DNA of 64,000 nt, from NCBI GenBank assembly GCA_028141225.1, contig JAOIPS010000004.1, forward strand, positions 1 through 64,000. Direction: 5' to 3'. The DNA is from Prochlorococcus sp. AH-736-L23. GTDB lineage: Bacteria; Cyanobacteriota; Cyanobacteriia; PCC-6307; Cyanobiaceae. The position numbers and the translations under genes were made by a program. Positions 41,093 to 50,676 of the stretch are shown here, piece after piece (position 1 is the first letter of the stretch; the number at the start of each line of letters is the position of its first letter). The notes under the pieces were generated by a model. It was given only the letters and a program-made list of their open reading frames with translations. It did no database searches and had not been told where the DNA came from.

Positions 41093-42037
41093 ATGCCAGA
41101 ATTACCATTTACACTCGATCAATTAAGAATATTAAAAGCTATAGCAGCTCAAGGAAGTTTTAAAAAAGCTGCAGATCTCCTATATGTAACCCAACCTGCC
41201 GTGAGTTTACAAATACAAAATTTAGAAAAACAACTTGAAATCACAATTTTCGACAGAGGTGGTAGGAAGGCTTTATTGACTGAAGCAGGGAGACTATTAC
41301 TTGAATATTGTGAACGAATTTTGAATCAATGCGACGAAGCATGCAAAGCTATTGAAGATTTAAATAGCTTAAAAGGTGGAACTCTTGTAATTGGAGCGAG
41401 CCAAACAACCGGTACCTATTTAATGCCTAGAATGATAGGACTTTTTAGACAAAAATACCCTGATGTATCTGTTCAACTTCAAGTTCATAGCACGAGAAGA
41501 ACTGGTTGGAGTGTGGCCAATGGACAAATTGATTTAGCCATTATTGGCGGACAATTATCTGGAGATTTGGAAAATTTGCTACAAGTAATTCCATATGCCA
41601 CTGATGAGTTGGCATTAGTCTTACCATCTAAACATCCACTTTCGTCCAAAAAAGAGCTTCTAAAAGAAGACTTATACAAATTAAATTTTGTAACATTAGA
41701 CTCACAATCTACAACAAGAAAAGTTGTTGACAAACTTCTGCAAGATTCTGGGCTTGATATTCAAAGATTAAAAATTGAGATGGAACTTAACTCTCTTGAA
41801 GCAATCAAGAATGCAGTTCAATCAGGTTTAGGGGCTTCCTTTTTGCCTGTTGTTTCTATTGAAAGAGAATTATCGGCTGGAACAATTCACAAAGCATTCA
41901 TTGCTGATTTAGAGGTAAAAAGAGAACTTAAATTAATTACTAATCCGTCAAGATATACATCAAGAGCATCAGAAGTATTTAAGAAAAACATTCTCCCACA
42001 ATTTGCTAGTTTAGAAAGCCCTTTGAGGCATATATAA
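41093..42037 (+). CDS. rbcR: LysR-type transcriptional regulator, RbcR/Ycf30-like
   Basis: The 314-aa LysR-type regulator has an N-terminal winged HTH ([43 protein letters not shown]) and a C-terminal effector domain ([34 protein letters not shown]). The N-terminus closely resembles RbcR / plastid Ycf30, which regulates RuBisCO or carbon-related genes in response to metabolites. It is divergent from the Z-ISO gene with 83 bp between starts. Its regulon cannot be seen here. Confidence 0.85.
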   Translation: MPELPFTLDQLRILKAIAAQGSFKKAADLLYVTQPAVSLQIQNLEKQLEITIFDRGGRKALLTEAGRLLLEYCERILNQCDEACKAIEDLNSLKGGTLVIGASQTTGTYLMPRMIGLFRQKYPDVSVQLQVHSTRRTGWSVANGQIDLAIIGGQLSGDLENLLQVIPYATDELALVLPSKHPLSSKKELLKEDLYKLNFVTLDSQSTTRKVVDKLLQDSGLDIQRLKIEMELNSLEAIKNAVQSGLGASFLPVVSIERELSAGTIHKAFIADLEVKRELKLITNPSRYTSRASEVFKKNILPQFASLESPLRHI

Positions 42038-42043
42038 TTTGGA

Positions 42044-42667
42044 TCAAAACTGAATTGCTTCTCTATTAATACCTATCCCGCCGTCTTCAGCTTGTCCATC
42101 ACCTTTTATTATAAATTTATTTTCATTTACATCAGTCTGATAAACGCACTTAACTATTGGCTTATCTCTTATAGAACCAATATAAGCAAAAGTATTCATC
42201 CTTTGCTTACATTCTCTTACATCTTCATTACTAATTGCGCCCTCTTTTTGTAGCACTGTCCAATTCTCTCTTCTAATAACACACCCTGGTTGAAGAGCTG
42301 GTTGCGTTACAAAACTCGTAGATGGATTCAGAGTCGTATACATTTCAACATCAATCACAAAAGCACTAGCTCCCCATTGTCTGCAAAATTCAGGATCTGG
42401 AACAGCCATATCTAATTGTTGTTGACTTGCTATATTGCCCTGCCCGCCATCAGTTGTACTGGTAATAGCGCTCCCAATACCAACTCCTAAAATTAATACT
42501 CCAGCAAGTACAGCAATGGTTCCTGTACTAAAGTTGATCTTTTGTTCAGAAGAAGCAGGCAATCTATTGCTTCTTTTACCATACGGATCCCTGTCATTTG
42601 GATTTGGTGGATAATAACTTCTATCTGAGCCTCTTCTTGGCCTTCTATTTGAAGATGATCTATTCAT
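42044..42667 (-). CDS. DUF3172 protein with one membrane anchor
   Basis: The 207-aa protein has a basic, Arg/Asn/Pro-rich N-terminus ([17 protein letters not shown]), one membrane helix ([22 protein letters not shown], about 48-70) and a soluble C-terminal domain with [22 protein letters not shown] and [16 protein letters not shown]. It fits the cyanobacterial/chloroplast DUF3172 family. The function is unknown. It overlaps ndhM by 4 bp (ATGA), so the two are co-transcribed. Confidence 0.85.
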   Translation of the reverse strand: MNRSSSNRRPRRGSDRSYYPPNPNDRDPYGKRSNRLPASSEQKINFSTGTIAVLAGVLILGVGIGSAITSTTDGGQGNIASQQQLDMAVPDPEFCRQWGASAFVIDVEMYTTLNPSTSFVTQPALQPGCVIRRENWTVLQKEGAISNEDVRECKQRMNTFAYIGSIRDKPIVKCVYQTDVNENKFIIKGDGQAEDGGIGINREAIQF

Positions 42668-43011
42668 AGCACTTCATTTGTCTTTGGTAAGCCCATTGAA
42701 TAATTCATTACTCTACAATCAGGGTTATAGCTAAGCTGACCATTTTGAAGCAAAAACTTAATCAAACCTTCAATTTCTGATCCTATTTTTCGAAGTTCAT
42801 AATCATCTAAATCTTTTCCTGCTCTTTCTTTTATTAATTCATTGAATTTTTCATTTATTTTGTTTAGAGAATCTTCGTTCCAAATAAATTCGTTATCAGG
42901 ATCTAAATCAAGAGTTAGTTTATTGGGATGAAACTTTAATTCCTCATCTACCACTTCGGCAGTAAAAATTCTTACATGCCTAGTAGTCGATTTTAAAAGC
43001 ATTTTTTCCAT
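42664..43011 (-). CDS. ndhM: NAD(P)H-quinone oxidoreductase subunit M
   Basis: NdhM is an oxygenic-photosynthesis-specific subunit of the hydrophilic arm of NDH-1. The 115-aa protein has [37 protein letters not shown] and [15 protein letters not shown], characteristic of the family. It is divergent from crtP (90 bp between starts) and translationally coupled to the DUF3172 gene. Confidence 0.94.
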   Translation of the reverse strand: MEKMLLKSTTRHVRIFTAEVVDEELKFHPNKLTLDLDPDNEFIWNEDSLNKINEKFNELIKERAGKDLDDYELRKIGSEIEGLIKFLLQNGQLSYNPDCRVMNYSMGLPKTNEVL

Positions 43012-43059
43012 AATTTTACGAAATAATCAACGAAAAAAACTATTATGTTCTAACTTTAA

Positions 43060-44502
<1,443 letters not shown>

Positions 44503-44542
44503 GATTTACATTCCAGTAATTTAAAAATTCATCTAAAACTTT

Positions 44543-45451
44543 TTGAAAAATTCAATTTCTCAACTAGATCAAGCATACGAGATATGCCGAAAAGAAACCC
44601 AAAAATGGGCTAAAACTTTTTACTTGGGAACCCTTCTGCTACCTGTAGAAAAAAGAAAAGCTATTTGGGCTATTTATGTTTGGTGTAGAAGAACAGATGA
44701 AATAATGGATAGCTTAGAAGCTTCAACTAAATCGCAAGATGAACTTGAAGAAAATTTAAATACATGGGAAGAAAATACAAAGAATGTTTTTAAAGGCAAC
44801 ATTAAATCGGAATTAGATGCCGTTTTACTAGACACCATCGAAAAATATCCACAAAGTATTCAACCTTATCTAGACATGATAGATGGCCAGAGAATGGATC
44901 TTAATAAATTTAGATACAAAGATTTTGATGAATTACAACTCTATTGTTATAGAGTCGCAGGGACAGTTGGTTTGATGACTCAGAATGTCATGGGGATTGA
45001 TAGTGCTTACACATCCGCTCCATGGAGTGCCAAACCTGACCCCTCAGAAGCCGCTATAGCTTTAGGTATAGCTAATCAATTAACAAATATATTAAGAGAT
45101 GTCGGCGAAGATAGGCAAAGAGGTAGGATTTATCTTCCTCAAGAAGATATTGAAAAATTTAATTATTCTGAAGAAAAACTTTTAAAAGGTGAAATAAACA
45201 AACAATGGAAAGCACTAATGAAATTTCAATTAACCAGGGCTCGCGATTGGTTCCAGAAATCTGAAGATGGAATCAAATGGTTATCTTCTGACGCAAGATG
45301 GCCTGTATGGACATCCTTACGTCTTTACAGAGGAATATTAGATTCTATAGAAAGATTAGACTATGATGTCTTTAACAATAGAGCTTTTGTAAAAAATTCA
45401 GTAAAAGCTTTTGAAATTCCTATATCTTTTTTAATTTCTCGAATTAAATGA
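44543..45451 (+). CDS. crtB: Phytoene synthase
   Basis: This enzyme condenses two geranylgeranyl diphosphates to phytoene. The 302-aa protein has WAIYVWCRRTDEIMD (first DXXXD motif), YCYRVAGTVGLMTQNVMG, LGIANQLTNILRDVGEDRQRGRIYLP (second motif) and IKWLSSDARWPVWTSLRLYRGIL. The start is TTG (TTG AAA AAT TCA). It lies 40 bp after crtP. Its stop codon abuts the stop of the convergent RRM gene. Confidence 0.97.
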   Translation: MKNSISQLDQAYEICRKETQKWAKTFYLGTLLLPVEKRKAIWAIYVWCRRTDEIMDSLEASTKSQDELEENLNTWEENTKNVFKGNIKSELDAVLLDTIEKYPQSIQPYLDMIDGQRMDLNKFRYKDFDELQLYCYRVAGTVGLMTQNVMGIDSAYTSAPWSAKPDPSEAAIALGIANQLTNILRDVGEDRQRGRIYLPQEDIEKFNYSEEKLLKGEINKQWKALMKFQLTRARDWFQKSEDGIKWLSSDARWPVWTSLRLYRGILDSIERLDYDVFNNRAFVKNSVKAFEIPISFLISRIK

Positions 45452-45871
45452 CTAAGCAGGAGTCTTCTGATTAGCCAATAAATCTTTTAATTTAGATAGT
45501 TCTCCTGCCCATCTTGGATCAGGAGCTTCTAAATTAGGAGCATCACTGTGAACAATTTTCTTAAAGTCTTTCCTCTTCTTATTCTTATTTGATTTTCCAC
45601 TATTTCTTTTATTTGAAGCAGAATCTTTCTTTTCTGATAGCTCTACTCTTAATTTAGAACCATTAAATTCAAAACCATTTAATTTTTGAATTAATAAATT
45701 AGCATTATCTTCATTATTAGAAGTCGCAAAACCAAACCCCCTGCATTCCTTAGTTTCCTTATCTAAAACTGCTTTAAACCTAATCGAGTCAGAAACTGAC
45801 TTTAAAAGTGTATCAAATTCTTTTGGATTAAATCCTTGTGGTAAGTTGCCAATGTAAATGCGAATACTCAT
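45452..45871 (-). CDS. RRM-type RNA-binding protein
   Basis: The 139-aa protein has a single N-terminal RRM (about 1-80): RNP2 IYIGNL and RNP1 ECRGFGFATS. A lysine/asparagine-rich linker and a short C-terminal segment (APDPRWAGELSKLKDLLANQ) follow. Cyanobacterial Rbp proteins of this type are cold- or mRNA-localisation-related in some species; the role here is not known. It has no operon partner. Confidence 0.9.
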   Translation of the reverse strand: MSIRIYIGNLPQGFNPKEFDTLLKSVSDSIRFKAVLDKETKECRGFGFATSNNEDNANLLIQKLNGFEFNGSKLRVELSEKKDSASNKRNSGKSNKNKKRKDFKKIVHSDAPNLEAPDPRWAGELSKLKDLLANQKTPA

Positions 45872-45929
45872 AAATTTTTAAAAATGATTTTTAAGTCTGA
45901 ACTTTTAAACAAAACTAAGCTATGTGTAT

Positions 45930-47147
45930 TTAATCACATTTTGGCGCATTTTGTTCAATCCATAGCTTTGCTTTATAAATAGCTTCATCAAAATTATTTA
46001 ATCTGTTATATGCAAGTTCTTTAGAAAGATACTGTAAAAGCTCTCCCAAGATAGGTCCATCCTTGATTTCCAAATTTTTTTTAATTACATCACCATTAAC
46101 TAAGTTTGAGGGATGAAATAATTTATCATCGTTGTCACGCCATCTATTAAGCCAATCTAATTGTAAGTTTTGAGGTAAATAAAAAATAAAAGATGGCAGA
46201 AACATTTCTAATTCTTGATGTAATTTAAATCTGTCAAATTCATCTAACTGAGAGATATTTTTGTTTTTCAAGAAAAGGTGCCATTTTCGCAATAACTTAG
46301 TTTTTGCAATATCAGCTTTACTAAATTTCAGTTTCTCTAAAGTTACAACATCTAAGATTTGAGCAATAAAAAATGATGGCAAATATTTATCTTTTTCTTC
46401 CTGATCAAGTTCTCCATAATTAATTTTCTCTAAATCCAAAAAAAAAGAATCTTCAAATAAATTTTCAGTATCAAATATATTTAATTTCTTTATCAACAAT
46501 ACTGCATCAATAGCATTTGTTCCATTTACTATTTTTTGTATTTCATAAGTAATTCTCTCTTTTGCGACAAGATATAAGTTCCCTTTATTTTTTTTTATAA
46601 AATCAACTAATCTTAAATCAATTTTAAAATTCAATTCTGAAACAAATCGAAAACATCTTAAAATTCGTAATGGATCATTTAATAAATTGTTTTCAGAATG
46701 AGTTCTAAGCAAAGAAATCTCAAGATCTTTAAGACCATTTAATGGATCAAACAAACTCTTCTTATCAAATAAAAAAGCAATTGAATTGATCGAAAAGTCT
46801 CTAGAACATAAATCTCCTTCTATGGAAGATGAAACTTGATTAGCAATATCAATATAAATATTATTAAGAATAATTCTTACTACTTCTCTTTTTTTATCTA
46901 AAATTATAAATTTTGATCCAATATTATCTGCAATCTTTTTACCAATTTCAATTGCATTTAAAGGTACCACAATATCAATATCTAACTTTTCAGTTTTTCT
47001 TCCCAAAATAATATCTCTTATATAACCACCCACCAAATATGATCCTTTAGGTAAAAAACCTAAGATTAAATCCAAATTATGAAATTTTATACTTGTTTCT
47101 AATTCATCAATTATTAGTGTATGATCTGTGTGAAAGCTATTTTTCAT
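45930..47147 (-). CDS. cca: CCA tRNA nucleotidyltransferase
   Basis: This enzyme adds or repairs the 3' CCA of tRNAs. The Pol-beta-type head shows KGSYLVGGYIRDIILGRKTEKLDIDIVVP, GDLCSRDFSINSIAF and DPLRILRCFRFVSEL. The track's start at 47201 would run into the ycf34 coding region and adds an unlikely leader (MIHLSTHLQLMQ). I prefer the ATG at 47147 (MKNSFHTDH), 10 bp from the ycf34 start. A TTG further in, before LDLILGFLP, is also possible. Confidence 0.9.
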   Translation of the reverse strand: MKNSFHTDHTLIIDELETSIKFHNLDLILGFLPKGSYLVGGYIRDIILGRKTEKLDIDIVVPLNAIEIGKKIADNIGSKFIILDKKREVVRIILNNIYIDIANQVSSSIEGDLCSRDFSINSIAFLFDKKSLFDPLNGLKDLEISLLRTHSENNLLNDPLRILRCFRFVSELNFKIDLRLVDFIKKNKGNLYLVAKERITYEIQKIVNGTNAIDAVLLIKKLNIFDTENLFEDSFFLDLEKINYGELDQEEKDKYLPSFFIAQILDVVTLEKLKFSKADIAKTKLLRKWHLFLKNKNISQLDEFDRFKLHQELEMFLPSFIFYLPQNLQLDWLNRWRDNDDKLFHPSNLVNGDVIKKNLEIKDGPILGELLQYLSKELAYNRLNNFDEAIYKAKLWIEQNAPKCD

Positions 47148-47157
47148 ATTATTTATT

Positions 47158-47409
47158 ATGTGCATTTGCATCAACTGTAAATGGGTTGATAGATGTATCA
47201 CATATCATGATGTTGAGAATAATCATGGTGTTGATCATATTTGTGATCTACCTGATTTTAAAGCAAAAAAACCATTCATTCATGTCAATATAGTTAAAGA
47301 TAATAATGGTGATTATAAAACTGATTGGGATGTTCAATCTTGTGAAAGTTTTGAAAATGAATTTGGTAAATGGTCCAAGTGTAATCCAGGCATGGAATTA
47401 CCTGTTTAA
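47158..47409 (+). CDS. ycf34: Ycf34 family protein
   Basis: The 83-aa protein begins MCICINCKWVDRCITYHDVE and continues FIHVNIVKDN and DWDVQSCESF, the exact Ycf34 pattern. The four conserved cysteines (CxCxxC...C) bind an Fe-S cluster in Synechocystis Ycf34, which is reported to affect photosynthetic electron transport. The start is fixed by the MCIC motif, which forces the divergent cca start to be close by. tsaB follows after 9 bp. Confidence 0.92.
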   Translation: MCICINCKWVDRCITYHDVENNHGVDHICDLPDFKAKKPFIHVNIVKDNNGDYKTDWDVQSCESFENEFGKWSKCNPGMELPV

Positions 47410-47418
47410 AGGTAATAG

Positions 47419-48072
47419 ATGACAAATAAACTCAATCACGGAGAAAATAACTCTACATTAGTGATTCATAGCACAGACAACTCTTTTGGCTTTGGGTTTA
47501 GAAAAAACAATACCCTTGAATCTGATGAATTATTTATCAAAAAATTTGATAATGACCTTTGCAACAACTTAATTAATGATCTTAACAAATTCATTTCTAA
47601 AGAAAATTTAAAAAAAATAAATAAGTTATCTGTCAGCATAGGGCCAGCAAACTTTAATGCTTCACGACTGATTGTGGTTTTAGCAAGAACCATCTCACAA
47701 CAAGTAAATTGTCCTCTAGACAGTTTTAGTTCATTTGAAATAATGGCAAAAAGAATTGCTTTAAAAAATAATATCTTTACAAACAAAAATACATTCTGGA
47801 TTTACAAAAAATTAAAACGCAAGGGTTTTATTGCAGGTAAATATGAAATTTGTCATAACGAAAAAACCCCTTCAGATCTAGTCATTAGAGAAACAGTTTT
47901 ACCAAAAGTTTTTAAAGAACTTGAGAATAAAGAAATTTTGTTTGAAGCTATTTATGATGATAAAGAAGATTTAAAAGAACTATTAAATTTATCAAATAAA
48001 AATTTATTAAATTCAAATGTAGATTCCTGGGAAAAAGTTTTGCCTCTTTACCCTATTTCTCCAATTAACTAA
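47419..48072 (+). CDS. tsaB: TsaB-like protein (tRNA t6A biosynthesis), divergent
   Basis: The 217-aa protein resembles TsaB, the non-catalytic Kae1/YgjD-like partner in threonylcarbamoyladenosine formation. The N-terminal LVIHSTDNSFGFGF and SIGPANFNASRLIVVLARTI correspond to the ASKHA phosphate motifs. Canonical TsaB has GPGSFTGLR where this has GPANFNASR, so the motif is degenerate. The identification rests on this alignment and length. Its 3' end is 4 bp from the convergent plsC. Confidence 0.7.
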   Translation: MTNKLNHGENNSTLVIHSTDNSFGFGFRKNNTLESDELFIKKFDNDLCNNLINDLNKFISKENLKKINKLSVSIGPANFNASRLIVVLARTISQQVNCPLDSFSSFEIMAKRIALKNNIFTNKNTFWIYKKLKRKGFIAGKYEICHNEKTPSDLVIRETVLPKVFKELENKEILFEAIYDDKEDLKELLNLSNKNLLNSNVDSWEKVLPLYPISPIN

Positions 48073-48076
48073 ATAT

Positions 48077-48697
48077 TCATCCAATCAAATTATTAATTTT
48101 ATCTTGAAGCTGCATTGTTACAGAATTCAGATCGTCTCTTGATGAACTTTGTGGAGGTTGAACAGGTTTTCCCACTTTAATAACTATTTTTGAAAACATT
48201 GGAATAAAGAATTTAAGTCTTATTAGTCTATGGGAATTAACTATTGCAACAGGCAATAATAATTTTTGATTTTTAAAGGCTAATAATGCTGCACCCTGTT
48301 TGGGCTTATTCACTCGGCCATTTTTTTGACGAGTGCCATCAATAAAAATTCCAATACAATTATCATTTGATAATTTTTTACATGCTGTTTTAATTGTATT
48401 TTTATCCACAATTCCTCTTTTTACAGGATAGGCCCCACAAGCCTTGATAATAAAGCCCAGAAAAGGAATTTTAAAAAGCTCTGCCTTGGCCATAAAAGAT
48501 ATATTACGTCCAAGGGCATGGCCTAACAAAGGAGGGTCAAGTAAAGAACCATGATTAGAAACCATGATAAAGGAACCTTTTTGCGGAATATTATCTCTAC
48601 CTATTAAATGACCTTTAAATACTAATTTATAAATAGGAAATACAAAAAGCTTGCTAACTAATTCATAGATTAATTTTTGAATAGTATGATTTTTCAT
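48077..48697 (-). CDS. plsC: 1-acyl-sn-glycerol-3-phosphate acyltransferase
   Basis: PlsC acylates lysophosphatidic acid to phosphatidic acid. The 206-aa protein has the HX4D motif (SNHGSLLDPP), KAELFKIPFLGFIIKACGAYPV and FIDGTRQ. A hydrophobic N-terminal segment likely touches the membrane. It is the last gene of the rpaB-plsX-fabH-fabD-plsC cluster, 5 bp after fabD. Confidence 0.93.
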   Translation of the reverse strand: MKNHTIQKLIYELVSKLFVFPIYKLVFKGHLIGRDNIPQKGSFIMVSNHGSLLDPPLLGHALGRNISFMAKAELFKIPFLGFIIKACGAYPVKRGIVDKNTIKTACKKLSNDNCIGIFIDGTRQKNGRVNKPKQGAALLAFKNQKLLLPVAIVNSHRLIRLKFFIPMFSKIVIKVGKPVQPPQSSSRDDLNSVTMQLQDKINNLIG

Positions 48698-48702
48698 ACA
48701 AA

Positions 48703-49599
48703 TTAATAAGATATTTGATCAGAAGATGAAACTTGAGAAATTTTTACATCTTTAAGATGTCTTTTCCCTAAACCGCTTAGTACATTAGAAGGGCCAATTT
48801 CAACAATATGAAGATCACTATCTTTTGCCATTAAATCCATAGTTTCTCGCCACCTCACTCCATTACACATTTGCTTTTCTAATCTAATTTTAAGCTCGTT
48901 TGGATCACTGCAAAGTGTAGGTTTATAATTACTTATGACTGGGAAAGAGGGATTGTTAAAATTAATTTGTTTTAAATATTCCGAAAATTTTGATGAAGGT
49001 TCGTTCATAAATGGCGAATGAAATGCACCTGAAACATTTAGTTTCAAGAATCTTTTACAAGAAATTTCTTTCGAAAAATTATCTAATGCTTCAGTAGATC
49101 CTGATAAGACAACTTGGGAAGAGCTATTATCATTTGCAATTACAATATCATCAATTTTTTGTACGAATAAATCAAGTTGATTTCTATCAAAACCAATTAC
49201 TGCTGCCATAGATCCTTTCCCAGCATTTTCCATTAATTGAGACCTTTCTTTTATTAGTGAAACACAATCTTCGAATGAAAATACATCCGCACAATACAGT
49301 GCAGTGATTTCTCCTAGACTGTGCCCAGCAACATAAGTAGGTTTAAATCCATTTTCCTTTAATGCATCTAATAAAATTGATTCAACTAAAAAAAGACAAA
49401 TTTGTGTATTTCTTGTGTTATTTAGATCAATAAGAGGATTTGTTTGTTCACAATCTAACTCACAAATTTCAAATAAATTCCGCTCAAATATTTCAGATGC
49501 ATAACTAAACCTCTCTTTTGTGTTGGGCAAAGTTTCAATTTGTTTTGCCATTCCAATTTTTTGAGAACCCTGTCCAGGGAATACCCATGCAACTGTCAT
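48703..49599 (-). CDS. fabD: Malonyl-CoA:ACP transacylase
   Basis: FabD loads malonyl groups on ACP. The 298-aa protein has FPGQGSQKIGM, the active-site GHSLGEITALYCA (GHSxG) and VSGAFHSPFM with the catalytic His. It is 15 bp after fabH and 5 bp before plsC in the minus-strand lipid operon. Confidence 0.96.
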   Translation of the reverse strand: MTVAWVFPGQGSQKIGMAKQIETLPNTKERFSYASEIFERNLFEICELDCEQTNPLIDLNNTRNTQICLFLVESILLDALKENGFKPTYVAGHSLGEITALYCADVFSFEDCVSLIKERSQLMENAGKGSMAAVIGFDRNQLDLFVQKIDDIVIANDNSSSQVVLSGSTEALDNFSKEISCKRFLKLNVSGAFHSPFMNEPSSKFSEYLKQINFNNPSFPVISNYKPTLCSDPNELKIRLEKQMCNGVRWRETMDLMAKDSDLHIVEIGPSNVLSGLGKRHLKDVKISQVSSSDQISY

Positions 49600-49614
49600 A
49601 ATGCTCCTTTTTGT

Positions 49615-50622
49615 TTAACCCCATTTAATTAGGGCTGCACCCCAACTTAACCCAGCGCCAAAACCACTTGTGGCAATAATATCATTTTGTTTAATTCTAT
49701 TATTTCTAATTGCCTCATCCATCACTAGTGGAATTGTTGCTGCTGAAGTATTACCATATTTTTCTAAATTGCTAAGAATTTTTTCTCCAGGAATTTTTAA
49801 TCTATCTCCTACAGAATCTAATATCCTTTGATTAGCTTGATGTAATACAAGCCAATCAACTTCATTAGAGGTATAGTTCATTTTTTTAAACAACTTTTCA
49901 AGAATTAATGGGACTTCTCTAACTGCAAATTTATACACTTCCTGACCATTCATCTGAATTGGAGAAAAAGCTCCACTTAAAAAATCAATATTATCAATTA
50001 TTGAATCTTTATTATTTTTTGATGAGAGATTAAGAAAAGAACCCCTTTCTCCATCAGTTCTCATATCAAAACCAATTAAATTATCACATTCATTATTTGC
50101 TTCAATTGCTAATGCACCTGCACCATCTCCAAAGAGAATGCAACTTCTTCTATCATTCCAGTCAACAAAGCTTGATAGTTGATCTGCTCCTATTACAATA
50201 GCCCTTTTGAAACTACCCCCTTTCAAAAATTGTGAGGCTGTAATTAAGGCAAATAAGAACCCACTACATGCTGCAGTTAAATCGAAAGCTACAGCATTAG
50301 CTGCCCCTAATTTACCTTGAATGGATGGGGCAGATCCAAATAAATCATGCGGAGTAGAAGTAGCTAAAACAATCAAATCAATCGTTTTAATATCCCAATT
50401 AGCCATTTCTATAGCGTTTAGAGCAGCCTTATAACCCATCTCATTAACATTATCTTCTACGCTAGAGATTCTTCTCTCAGAAATGCCCGTTCTAGATTTT
50501 ATCCATTCATTGCTTGTATCAACCTTTTGACTAATTTTTTGATTGGTTAGGATTTGATCAGGTACATAACTTCCGCTTCCCTTAAATGACACTCCAATCT
50601 GATTAAAATTAATTACTTCCAA
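49615..50622 (-). CDS. fabH: 3-oxoacyl-ACP synthase III (KAS III)
   Basis: FabH starts fatty-acid synthesis with acetyl-CoA and malonyl-ACP. The 335-aa protein has GSYVPDQILTNQ, the active Cys in LTAACSGFLFAL, HQANQRILD and YGNTSAATIPL (His and Asn of the triad). It lies 54 bp downstream of plsX. Confidence 0.97.
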   Translation of the reverse strand: MEVINFNQIGVSFKGSGSYVPDQILTNQKISQKVDTSNEWIKSRTGISERRISSVEDNVNEMGYKAALNAIEMANWDIKTIDLIVLATSTPHDLFGSAPSIQGKLGAANAVAFDLTAACSGFLFALITASQFLKGGSFKRAIVIGADQLSSFVDWNDRRSCILFGDGAGALAIEANNECDNLIGFDMRTDGERGSFLNLSSKNNKDSIIDNIDFLSGAFSPIQMNGQEVYKFAVREVPLILEKLFKKMNYTSNEVDWLVLHQANQRILDSVGDRLKIPGEKILSNLEKYGNTSAATIPLVMDEAIRNNRIKQNDIIATSGFGAGLSWGAALIKWG

Positions 50623-50676
50623 AAGAGTTTTTTTATTTACTTATATTAGTCAAACATAAATTTGACTCAATATGTT

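Noticed and set aside
47093-47293. 66-aa plus ORF and the cca N-terminal extension
   Set aside because: They are frame shadows of cca and ycf34. Ycf34 motifs fix the real frame.
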